DNA of 64,000 nt from NCBI RefSeq assembly GCF_000478195.2, contig NZ_AUZM01000014.1, positions 45,352-109,351 on the forward strand, in the 5' to 3' direction. Under the pieces are notes generated by a model that was not told the origin of the DNA, ran no database searches, and worked only from the letters and a program-made list of their open reading frames with translations. The first letter of the stretch is position 1. Every line of letters starts with the position of its first letter. Both the position numbers and the translations under genes were made by a program. Source of the stretch: Lyngbya aestuarii BL J. GTDB lineage: Bacteria; Cyanobacteriota; Cyanobacteriia; Cyanobacteriales; Microcoleaceae. This document shows positions 38,167 to 46,516 of the stretch, one piece after another.

Positions 38167-39594
38167 TTACTCATTCATTGTCTTGTAAGTCGAAACAGCA
38201 GAAGGTGAACTACGATTGAGATAGCGGAAAATCCAATACTTAAACACCGCATCTAGAATGACGGGAAAAGTAGCAATAAATAGAAAGTTAAAATCTCGAT
38301 TTTCCGGGAGTCCAAAATGTCTTGATATACTCTCAAGAATAACTTCCCATCCGTGAGGAGAGTGAAACCCCACAAACATATCAGTTAGGAGAATAATAAT
38401 AAAAGCTTTTGCACTATCACTTAAACCATAAATCAGATCGCCGAGAAAAGATTTTAGGATTTCTAATTCTCTTTTATTGGTGTAGATAATAATTACAAAA
38501 GTAATCACTGAGAACAAATCCGCAAATATATTTTTAATAGCAGCATTGCCTAATGTTAGATATTCCTCAGCAATTTCAATAGCTTTTTCTTTAACTTGTT
38601 CTTCTATTTGTTCCGGTTCTATTTGCGGTGCTAAACCGATCATATTTTGAAACTCTAACCGTTCTTTGAAACGGTGTAACTCCATATAAGCTTCTTCTTC
38701 TAAATCAAGATTCATAAAAATTTGAGCATTTTCTTGCTCGGAAACAAAAGTATCAACAATCGGTCCAACGACAAAATTTTTAGCGAGTTGTTGAGTTAAA
38801 AGCGGAACTAAAATGAGAAGTAAAATAAACCGCACTGAAATAATCGTTTTAACTTTAGATTTACGATAATTTTTAATCACTTCTTCTTCCGATTCAGGAT
38901 TCAACTCGCGACGAATCCGGCCGACTGTTCGCAAAAGAGAGCGAGGTAAAAAACTCGTTTCTGAACCCGTTGTGAGTTCATCGGGTAGCTTTTTTTTGTC
39001 GGAATTAGATGAATTAGAAAATTTCATCGTCTCAGGATTTTCATTGAGAACAGGAGTATTTTCTTCATTCATACTCTTAGCGAGCGAAACCGATTGTGAA
39101 TTGTTTTTAATTTCAACCGGAGAAGTTGATTCAATAGGTTTATTTGGGGGTTTAGGTCGAGGCTTTGATGGAGAATACTTACCAATCACCGAATCAATAA
39201 AATCCAGTTTTTCACAAATGAGAGAAACATGATTCGGTAATTTCAAATCATCCATCGACAAATCCGAAGGCAGCGAGCCATTCATTTCGTTAGAATTCAA
39301 CGGTTCCGACCAGCCAAAAATTGAACGACTGGTGTTAAAAACAACCAAACGAGTTTGAATAATATTCAGACATTTTTTTAGCTCAGAATCAAAATAAGAC
39401 AAAACGCGATCGCTATAATCAGTTGAGTCTTTTGTAATCTTTCCACCGTAAAAATGTTCATCTTCAATCGCCTTAATTCTCAAAGCAGCATCATAAGCTT
39501 GATCTAAAGCCCGATCGGTCGTGTCTTTAAACCAGCTATTGGCACGACGCAGAGCGTATTGAATCTGAGTCCAGGTCGAGGTTTTCATAATCAA
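38167..39594 (-). CDS. pcxA: Proton extrusion protein PcxA (CotA/CemA family)
   Basis: 475-residue inner-membrane protein of the CemA/CotA/PcxA family, needed in cyanobacteria for light-induced proton extrusion and linked to inorganic-carbon uptake and acid tolerance. The N-terminal half is soluble (YALRRANSWFKDTTDRALDQ, AYDAALRIKAIEDEHFYGGK), with a low-complexity Ser/Pro/Asn linker around 140-210. Four transmembrane helices follow at about 251-272, 355-372, 388-411 and 431-461, with the hallmark DMFVGFHSPHGWE after the third. Two nearby ATGs give MIMKTSTW or MKTSTW. It is divergent from the P-loop protein at 39668. Confidence 0.95.
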   Translation of the reverse strand: MIMKTSTWTQIQYALRRANSWFKDTTDRALDQAYDAALRIKAIEDEHFYGGKITKDSTDYSDRVLSYFDSELKKCLNIIQTRLVVFNTSRSIFGWSEPLNSNEMNGSLPSDLSMDDLKLPNHVSLICEKLDFIDSVIGKYSPSKPRPKPPNKPIESTSPVEIKNNSQSVSLAKSMNEENTPVLNENPETMKFSNSSNSDKKKLPDELTTGSETSFLPRSLLRTVGRIRRELNPESEEEVIKNYRKSKVKTIISVRFILLLILVPLLTQQLAKNFVVGPIVDTFVSEQENAQIFMNLDLEEEAYMELHRFKERLEFQNMIGLAPQIEPEQIEEQVKEKAIEIAEEYLTLGNAAIKNIFADLFSVITFVIIIYTNKRELEILKSFLGDLIYGLSDSAKAFIIILLTDMFVGFHSPHGWEVILESISRHFGLPENRDFNFLFIATFPVILDAVFKYWIFRYLNRSSPSAVSTYKTMNE

Positions 39595-39667
39595 GTGCTA
39601 GCAAATGTTAAGCAGAGGAAGAACGTGCTAATGTGTTGGGGATCTTAACAAATTTATAGATAGAATT

Positions 39668-41851
39668 GTGGGCGCTTTGTCTGTGTGGATAACAGGAAAA
39701 ACTCGCAGTGGCAAAACAACTCGCTTGATCGAGCAGTTTGGGAATTGGAGTCTTGATCACCAGTCTGATCTGATCTCAACAGTTCCCCCGATCAGCAAGT
39801 CAAAAGCCGCTCTACAACAAAGACAGCCTCAACGAGTGACAGCATTAATCTTAGCCGCAAATAGTGACAACCGACTGATTCTCCTCGATCGCATCTGGGA
39901 AACTCGCCCCGAACTCTCCGCATTTCACTCAACAACACCGTTGGGTTTATTGCAGGATGAAGTCACTCTATTTTGGCCGTTACTGGTGCAGTCGTTGAAC
40001 CTCAAGGCTCAATTTCCGGTGAGACTACGCCCCGAAACCGAGCAGGAACTTGCAACCCTGCTTTGGAGTCAGGAACTCGAAAGCGGCCAACTCGCCCGAG
40101 CAGGAGTCAGCCCGGATCGGATCGTGCGTCAAACCCTCGACTTAATGCAGCTTGCAGCGATGAGCGGTAAATCTGTTGCCGAAATTCCTCGAATTTTAGC
40201 ACAAGGATTTGGCTCGTCAGACGGATCAGATTCCCTTTATTCCTGCATCGGTCAATTGCTCGTTCGTTGGCGAAATTGGTGTCTAGATCGGGGATTTCTC
40301 ACCTACAGTATTGTCACAGAACTCTACTGGCATTTGTTAAATCATCCCACCTATCAACAACACCTCATTCGTCGCTATCAAATGGTTTTGGCTGATGATG
40401 TCGATGAATATCCCGCCATTATGCGCCATCTGTTTGAGTTTCTCTTAGAAAACGGAAAAATGGGAGCATTTACCTTTAACCCCACCGGATCAATTCGCTT
40501 AGGGCTCGGCGCCGATCCCAACGATCTCGCCGAGTTACAATCTCGTTGTCAGATCGAATCTTTGGATTTGTCCTCCGGTTTAGCCCCGCAGCTTTTTGAA
40601 CCGATTGTTAGTAGTGTAATCGACAACAATATTGGACTCGCCGAACTATTCTACTCATTATCAGAATCAGATGTTCGTTTGATTAAAACCCAGTCGAGGG
40701 CTGATTTACTCCGGCGCACTGCTGAAGCCATTATTGAAGCCGTTGACACCCAACAGGTTCAGCCTCAAGAGATCGCTGTGATTGGGCCAGGTTTAGATGC
40801 GATCGCTCGCTATACCCTACGAGAAATTTTAAGTCATCAGGGAATCGCTGTAGACTCGCTTCAAGAACAACGACCTTTATTGAGTTCTCCTTTAGTTCGG
40901 GCATTGTTGACGCTGTTAGCCCTCGTCTATCCCGATTTAGGGCGGTTAGTCGAACGAGAAGCGATCGCCGAAATGTTAGTGGTTTTAAGTGGAGTGAAGC
41001 GGCATTCAGACCCCGCTAAACAGTCAGAGGAATTGCCCTCGCCACCCTTATCAACGATTGATCCAGTCCGAGCGGGTTTACTGGCTGATTATTGTTTTCG
41101 TCCCCATCCTCAACAACCCACACTGCTAGAGGTTAAAGCGTTTCCCCGTTGGGATAGATTAGGATATAGCGCCACTCAAACCTACAATCAGATTTTGCAG
41201 TGGATCAACCAACAACGCCAACAATATCAACAACGTCTGATTCCCAGTCCCGTCTCTTTGCTTGATCGCGCCATTCAACGCTTTTTCATCCCTACCCAGT
41301 CTCTACCATCCGATCAACTCGCCGTATTACGAGAATTGATGGAAACCGCTATTCATTATTGGGAAGTAGACGCCAGACTCCACCCACACCCAGCCGCAGA
41401 GACATCTAGCGAAACCATTCGTTCTTTTATTCAACTGTTGCGACGGGGAGTGGTCAGTGCAAATCCCTATCCCGTGAAACCTGTTATTCCGACGGAGGCT
41501 GTAACCTTAGCCACAATTTTTCAATATCGCGCCAACCGCACCTCCCATCGTTATCATTTTTGGCTGGATGTAGGATCGCCCTTGTGGTTGAGTGGGGGAG
41601 CGAGTACCCTATGGGGTGCGCCTTTGTTTTTGCAAGAATGGGCGGGAGATTTATGGACACCGGAAGATCAGATCAATGCTGATACACAACGATTGCATCG
41701 AATTCTGCTAGATTTGTTGAGTCGAGTTTGCGATCGCTTGTATCTTTGTCATAGCGATCTTGCTGTTAATGGTCAAGACCAACTCGGCCCACTTTTACCT
41801 CTTGTTCATGCTTTGTGTGACTTAAATTTAGTTGATGTCTTTAGAGACTGA
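39668..41851 (+). CDS. P-loop protein resembling UvrD/AddAB recombination proteins
   Basis: 727-residue protein often named recombinase family protein in cyanobacteria. It starts at GTG (VWITGKTRSGKTTRLIEQFG) with an N-terminal Walker A, and has an acidic Walker B-like motif in MVLADDVDEYPAIM (residue about 240) in the place of the UvrD motif II. A later block (IAVIGPGLDAIARYTLREIL and SSPLVRALLTLLALVYPD) resembles the C-terminal helicase region of UvrD/AddA proteins. I see no clear PD-(D/E)xK nuclease signature. A role in DNA repair or recombination is inferred, not demonstrated. It stands alone between pcxA and the RTX genes. Confidence 0.8.
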   Translation: MGALSVWITGKTRSGKTTRLIEQFGNWSLDHQSDLISTVPPISKSKAALQQRQPQRVTALILAANSDNRLILLDRIWETRPELSAFHSTTPLGLLQDEVTLFWPLLVQSLNLKAQFPVRLRPETEQELATLLWSQELESGQLARAGVSPDRIVRQTLDLMQLAAMSGKSVAEIPRILAQGFGSSDGSDSLYSCIGQLLVRWRNWCLDRGFLTYSIVTELYWHLLNHPTYQQHLIRRYQMVLADDVDEYPAIMRHLFEFLLENGKMGAFTFNPTGSIRLGLGADPNDLAELQSRCQIESLDLSSGLAPQLFEPIVSSVIDNNIGLAELFYSLSESDVRLIKTQSRADLLRRTAEAIIEAVDTQQVQPQEIAVIGPGLDAIARYTLREILSHQGIAVDSLQEQRPLLSSPLVRALLTLLALVYPDLGRLVEREAIAEMLVVLSGVKRHSDPAKQSEELPSPPLSTIDPVRAGLLADYCFRPHPQQPTLLEVKAFPRWDRLGYSATQTYNQILQWINQQRQQYQQRLIPSPVSLLDRAIQRFFIPTQSLPSDQLAVLRELMETAIHYWEVDARLHPHPAAETSSETIRSFIQLLRRGVVSANPYPVKPVIPTEAVTLATIFQYRANRTSHRYHFWLDVGSPLWLSGGASTLWGAPLFLQEWAGDLWTPEDQINADTQRLHRILLDLLSRVCDRLYLCHSDLAVNGQDQLGPLLPLVHALCDLNLVDVFRD

Positions 41852-42508
41852 ATGGGGAACACTAGAAACCATGTAAGAATTGAGGATTGTTGATGGGGAA
41901 TTAAATCTTTATTTAGGCTGCATTATCACAACTGATTGTCTTACCGCCAAGTACAATCAGATTCGATGAGTTAACTGAGTTATGAATCAAAATAATTTAT
42001 CATTTCTCATTTATAATTCATCACTCATAATTTTGTTGACTTTCCCCTTCTGGGTTTAGACTCGTTTAATCCTCCCTCGTGCCGATTTTTTGTTCAATCA
42101 GACTTGCAGACTTCAAAATAATGATTAACATTAAAAGGTTAATTGACCTCAAGCAACCTCATAAAGTTTTAGTATTTTTTAAAAAAGCTAGAGATATACT
42201 TTTTTACGTGATCGATCAATCTAGATCCCTACAAAATTGTCAATTTCCCTGACTAATTTTTTCAGTCTTGAAATCGTGAATCAGGATAGAGTTTGAGAAA
42301 ACCAATAAATCTTGATTGCCAATTCATCTAAAACACTGAGAATTAATTCAGTAACAATCACAATTTAATTTTGTCTAAGGTTTTGATTTCCTCTCTCAAT
42401 CAAAAATCTAGAAGAATAATAATTTCGAGAGACTTCCAACAAAAAATCGTGAAATTAATGTTCACAAATGAGTCAGTTAATTTAGGTAAATTAATAGGAG
42501 GTTAAATT
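41852..42508. other. AT-rich region upstream of the RTX genes
   Basis: 657 bp without a recognisable gene. It contains an AT-rich short-repeat stretch around 42000-42040 (repeats of a TCAT core) and a perfect 8-bp inverted repeat at 42381-42405. The ribosome site AGGAGG lies right before the RTX ATG. Confidence 0.5.
42381..42405. promoter_or_regulatory. Inverted repeat upstream of the first RTX gene
   Basis: TTTTGATT at 42381-42388 is mirrored by AATCAAAA at 42398-42405 with a 9-bp centre, about 105 bp ahead of the RTX start. It may be an operator for a dimeric regulator or a leader hairpin; there is no direct evidence for either. Confidence 0.35.
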
Positions 42509-45500
42509 ATGACCAGTGTAGGGGTAGGTTTCACCACAGTTGCAGCAGATCTTGTCGGTCGGGATGGGAATGTTATTGTTAATCCATTTACAAATCTACC
42601 TATTCTAATTGAGATTACTGAAACCGAATTTACAAGCGGAGGTCAAAGTGTTTTTCAGACGTTCAACTTCTCAAACCGGATTGAAAATGAAGGCTTAGAA
42701 TTTGAAGAAGATATTGAAATTGAGGAGATTTTTGGGACAACTCTCCCCGGAGGAGTAACAGGTATTCAGTTTGTCTCATTAACCAGCCTTCCTCCGTTTG
42801 CTATGGAGGATGATGATGATGGCGGTGGCGGTGGCGGTGGCGGTGATGATGGTGGTGACGATGGCGGCGATGATGGCGGCGATGATGGCGGCGATGATGG
42901 CGGTGGTGGAGATGATACCACCGGAGGAGGTGGAGATGGTGATGGTGGTGGAGATGGTGGTGGAGATGGTGGAGGCGGGGATGATACCCTCCGACCCAAT
43001 CAACCCCCTGATGCAGTCAACGATCAATTTCAGACAAAGCAGGGAGATCCCGTCTTCTTTAACGTCCTAGAAAATGATATAGATCCCGATGGAGATACTC
43101 TCAATATTGGGACATTCACACAGACCCAAAATGGTACACTAGCATTTGCCGGGGCTGGAATCTTTACCTACGAACCCAACCGCGAATTTTTTGGTCTAGA
43201 TGGCTTTAGTTATACCGTCACTGACGGCACCGCTACAGACTTAGCTGAAGTCGTGATTAATGTTATTCCTCAAGATCTGCCGATTTTGATCGAAGGCATT
43301 GGCAAAGGAACTGTCGAAGATGATAGCATCACAGGCTCATCCGGTGAAGATGTGATTGATGGTTTAGAAGGAAATGACAGCATTTTTGGTTTAGCTGGAA
43401 ATGACCAAATTCAAGGCAGCGAAGGCATTGATTTTCTGTTTGGAAACACCGATAATGATACGTTGGAAGGGGGAACAGGCAATGATCAAATCTACGGTGG
43501 AAAACAAAGCGATCGCTTAGTGGGCGAAGATGGCGATGATGGTTTATTTGGGAATTTAGGCGAAGATACTCTACTCGGCGGTCAAGGTCGAGACGTGATG
43601 TATGGCGGACAAGCCAACGACTCTCTACGGGGAGGTTTAGATGATGACCTCGTTTTGGGCGATAAAGATAATGATGTCGCTTGGGGCGATGAAGGCAATG
43701 ATAGCGTTTATGGCGGCAGTGGCGAAGACCTGATATTTGGCAATGATGGCGCCGACTCGTTACTCGGCGATCTCGGCAATGATACCATTTTTGCCGGCAC
43801 CGGTTCCGATACGGGTTTGGGCGGAGAAGGAAACGACCAAATTTCCGGTGAACTCGGATCAGACTTTTTGTTTGGGGGAGAAGGCGCCGATACCTTAGCA
43901 GGGGGGACTGGAAGTGATACCTTTGCGATCGCCGAAGGAACAGGGGGTCAAAGTATTGAAGAAGCTAATATTGTTCAAGACTTTCAACCCGATGACTTTA
44001 TTGGGTTAGCCGGAGGATTGAACTTCAGCGATCTTGATATTTCTCAAAGCAGCGAAAACGCCGGAGATACGATTATTCGTCGCGGCGAAGAAGGAGAATT
44101 TTTAGCCGTATTGCTAGGGGTTGATAGTGGAAGCTTGAGTGAAGATAAGTTTGTTTCCGTTTCCCTCGATAATTTACCCACACCTCCCACACCCACACCC
44201 ACACCTCCCACACCGACAGATCCACCTACGCCCACAGATCCACCTACACCGACAGATCCACCTACACCGACAGATCCACCTACACCGACAGATCCACCTA
44301 CACCGACAGATCCACCTACACCGACAGATCCACCCACACCGACAGATCCACCCACACCGACAGATCCACCCACACCAACACCAATCGATCCACCCACCCC
44401 AACACCAATCGATCCACCCACACCAGTCAACCGTCCGCCTGTAGCCAATGATGACGCGATCAAAAGAAACCTAGATCAACCCGTTACCTTTAACGTTCTG
44501 ACCAATGATACCGATCCCGATGGCGATGTCATTCAAATTACCGCTTTTAGTCCAACAACAGGCGGTGAACTGATCAACCAAGGCGGGGGCGTCTTTACCT
44601 ATGTTCCGGAAGCGGGATTCCTGGGAACCGATGCCTTTACCTATACCATTACTGACACTGGCAATCGAACCGATACAGCGTTAGTCACACTTTCGGTTAA
44701 TCAACCTCCAGTTCTGGCCAATAATCAACTGTTAGTGGTAGACTTGAGCGATCCACAAGCAACAACAGTTAGCCGAGATACCTTATTAGCCGTCGATCCT
44801 GACGATCCCCCCAGTGAAGTAGAGTACATCATCACCCAAGGAACTCAACGAGGTGATCTACTTCAACTCGGAACCCAAACTCAAGCATTACGAGTCGGCG
44901 ATCGCTTTACTCAGGAAAATATTGATAACGGTTCAATACGCTTTGATGGTGATGGCCCGGCTGGAGAAGATGGATTCTTATTTGCCGTGACAGATGGTAT
45001 TGGGACTCTACCCCAAGCATTATTTAATATTGCTTTGGTTGATCGAACGTTAAATACAATCCCCGGAAAAGCAACCAATGGTAACGACTTGGGCGAACTT
45101 CTCGTCGGTACAGACGTTGATGATAGCATCTTGGGTGGTGGTGGCCGCGACGTGATTCGAGGCTTAGGCGGTAATGACTCCCTCGATGGCGGAACAGGTA
45201 ATGATGTGATTGACGGAGGTTCTGGCGATGATATTCAGTTAGGTCAAGAGGGGAATGATTCTCTTGTCGGAGGATCGGGGAATGACTTACTCGATGGCGC
45301 GGCTGGTATCAACACCCTCCAAGGCGATGACGGGAATGATGTCTTAATTGGTGGAAATGAAAGTAACATACTCGACGGTGGAAAAGGTAATGATAACCTC
45401 TCCTCTGGACTCGGAAGCGATTCTCTAGTGGGGGGAATTGGCGATGATACGATGAATGGAAACGCCGGAGAAGACACCATACGAGGAGATGCAGGTCAAG

Positions 45501-46396
45501 ATGTAATCTTCGCGGGTGCGGGTCGTGATTTTGTTCGGGGTGGAGAAGATGACGACACGATACTGGGTCAAGATAATAGTGATGTGATTTCTGGCGATCA
45601 AGGAAGTGACTCGATTTCCGGTGATCAAGGAGATGACACCCTGTTAGGAGATACAGGAATTAGTTCTCTCAGTGGCGGGAGTGACACCATCAGTGGAGGA
45701 GTCGGAAATGATAGTATCTTTGGAGAAAAGGGCAATGACTCCCTAATTGGGGAACAGGGTCAGGACTCTATTTTTGGGGGAGATAATGATGATGTGATCT
45801 TCGGACGAGAAGATAATGATCTGATGTTCGGAGATGGCGGAAATGATACAATCCGGGCGGGAACAGGAGATGATACTCTCGCCGGAGGTGCAGGCGGTGA
45901 TCTGCTGATTTCGGATGCAGGGAATGATGTTTTCTACTATCTCAATCCCGGTGAAGGGGTTGACATTATTAATGACTTTGATCAGGTGGGTAATGATCAG
46001 TTCTTGATTGTTTCAGGAACGAGTAATTTCCCCGGTTTGGTTCCAAATGTGGGTACATCTACACCACTGCAAAGCATTATTATCACAAGTTTAGGTTCAG
46101 AAGGGGATGATATTACTGGCCGACAGTTAATCATCTTCCAAGATACGTTTGATGATGTACAAGCGGTGAATGCTCAACTGGCAAACCAAAATGGTTCTAA
46201 TGATAGTTCGGCATTAATTGTCTATCGAAATAACCTCAGTTATTCTGGTTTTTCGGGTAACTATGTTCTCGCTTTTGATCCAGATCTCAGTGATGATAGT
46301 TTACCTGCTTTTGATTTGGGAATTCTCTCCTCTATTGATCCGTCAACCGACAATATTAGTACGATTATTGCTGCGGATGACTTCACGATTATCTAG
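42509..46396 (+). CDS. RTX calcium-binding protein with cadherin-like domains (1)
   Basis: 1,295-residue modular, very acidic protein. Order: N-terminal unit (1-98) starting MTSVGVGFTTVA; Asp/Gly-rich stretch (about 99-165); a tandem-95/cadherin-like domain (about 170-262, with NDIDPDGDTL); RTX nonapeptide block 1 (about 266-470, GGxGxDxUx type, as in GGTGNDQIYGG); a linker of PTDPPT repeats (about 557-640); another cadherin-like domain (643-730); a CSPG/NG2-like domain (731-834); RTX block 2 (864-1137); and a C-terminal unit ending DDFTII. There is no N-terminal signal peptide; RTX proteins normally leave by type I secretion and fold on binding calcium. It may be a surface, adhesion or motility protein. 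It is preceded by AGGAGG and followed by a paralogue. Confidence 0.88.
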   Translation: MTSVGVGFTTVAADLVGRDGNVIVNPFTNLPILIEITETEFTSGGQSVFQTFNFSNRIENEGLEFEEDIEIEEIFGTTLPGGVTGIQFVSLTSLPPFAMEDDDDGGGGGGGGDDGGDDGGDDGGDDGGDDGGGGDDTTGGGGDGDGGGDGGGDGGGGDDTLRPNQPPDAVNDQFQTKQGDPVFFNVLENDIDPDGDTLNIGTFTQTQNGTLAFAGAGIFTYEPNREFFGLDGFSYTVTDGTATDLAEVVINVIPQDLPILIEGIGKGTVEDDSITGSSGEDVIDGLEGNDSIFGLAGNDQIQGSEGIDFLFGNTDNDTLEGGTGNDQIYGGKQSDRLVGEDGDDGLFGNLGEDTLLGGQGRDVMYGGQANDSLRGGLDDDLVLGDKDNDVAWGDEGNDSVYGGSGEDLIFGNDGADSLLGDLGNDTIFAGTGSDTGLGGEGNDQISGELGSDFLFGGEGADTLAGGTGSDTFAIAEGTGGQSIEEANIVQDFQPDDFIGLAGGLNFSDLDISQSSENAGDTIIRRGEEGEFLAVLLGVDSGSLSEDKFVSVSLDNLPTPPTPTPTPPTPTDPPTPTDPPTPTDPPTPTDPPTPTDPPTPTDPPTPTDPPTPTDPPTPTDPPTPTPIDPPTPTPIDPPTPVNRPPVANDDAIKRNLDQPVTFNVLTNDTDPDGDVIQITAFSPTTGGELINQGGGVFTYVPEAGFLGTDAFTYTITDTGNRTDTALVTLSVNQPPVLANNQLLVVDLSDPQATTVSRDTLLAVDPDDPPSEVEYIITQGTQRGDLLQLGTQTQALRVGDRFTQENIDNGSIRFDGDGPAGEDGFLFAVTDGIGTLPQALFNIALVDRTLNTIPGKATNGNDLGELLVGTDVDDSILGGGGRDVIRGLGGNDSLDGGTGNDVIDGGSGDDIQLGQEGNDSLVGGSGNDLLDGAAGINTLQGDDGNDVLIGGNESNILDGGKGNDNLSSGLGSDSLVGGIGDDTMNGNAGEDTIRGDAGQDVIFAGAGRDFVRGGEDDDTILGQDNSDVISGDQGSDSISGDQGDDTLLGDTGISSLSGGSDTISGGVGNDSIFGEKGNDSLIGEQGQDSIFGGDNDDVIFGREDNDLMFGDGGNDTIRAGTGDDTLAGGAGGDLLISDAGNDVFYYLNPGEGVDIINDFDQVGNDQFLIVSGTSNFPGLVPNVGTSTPLQSIIITSLGSEGDDITGRQLIIFQDTFDDVQAVNAQLANQNGSNDSSALIVYRNNLSYSGFSGNYVLAFDPDLSDDSLPAFDLGILSSIDPSTDNISTIIAADDFTII
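42805..42985 (+). repeat. Asp/Gly-coding tandem repeat in RTX protein 1
   Basis: Runs of GAT and GGC/GGT codons, with GATGATGGCGGC repeating as a near-perfect 12-bp unit, encode DDGGDDGG and related low-complexity sequence between the N-terminal unit and the first cadherin-like domain. Confidence 0.85.
44213..44425 (+). repeat. 18-bp tandem repeat coding for the PTDPPT linker
   Basis: About nine copies of an 18-bp unit (CACCGACAGATCCACCTA with few changes), followed by two 24-bp units, encode a Pro/Thr/Asp-rich spacer joining the first RTX block to the second cadherin-like domain. Near-identical units suggest length variation between strains. Confidence 0.9.
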
Positions 46397-46516
46397 TTGA
46401 ATTGAGGGTAATTCATTAGCACTTTACTCGAATTAGTCTAACGGATTACCCGTTTTTGAAAAACTGTTTTATACAATCAAATTTACAGATAAATTGTTAG
46501 AAAAGGAGTTAAAAGT
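46397..46516. other. Spacer between the two RTX genes
   Basis: 120 bp. GGGTAAT (about 46407) and ATTACCC (about 46444), followed by GTTTTTG, form a possible weak terminator with a long loop. AAAAGGAG precedes the second RTX start. The two genes may be partly co-transcribed. Confidence 0.35.

Noticed and set aside
42766..43070. Overlapping open frames in the Asp/Gly region of RTX protein 1
   Set aside because: Shadow frames created by GAT/GGC codon repetition; same for the frames over the PE and PTDPPT linkers.
44213..44425. Regular 18-bp repeats resembling a CRISPR array
   Set aside because: The units are contiguous without spacers and read in frame as PTDPPT within a long coding sequence.
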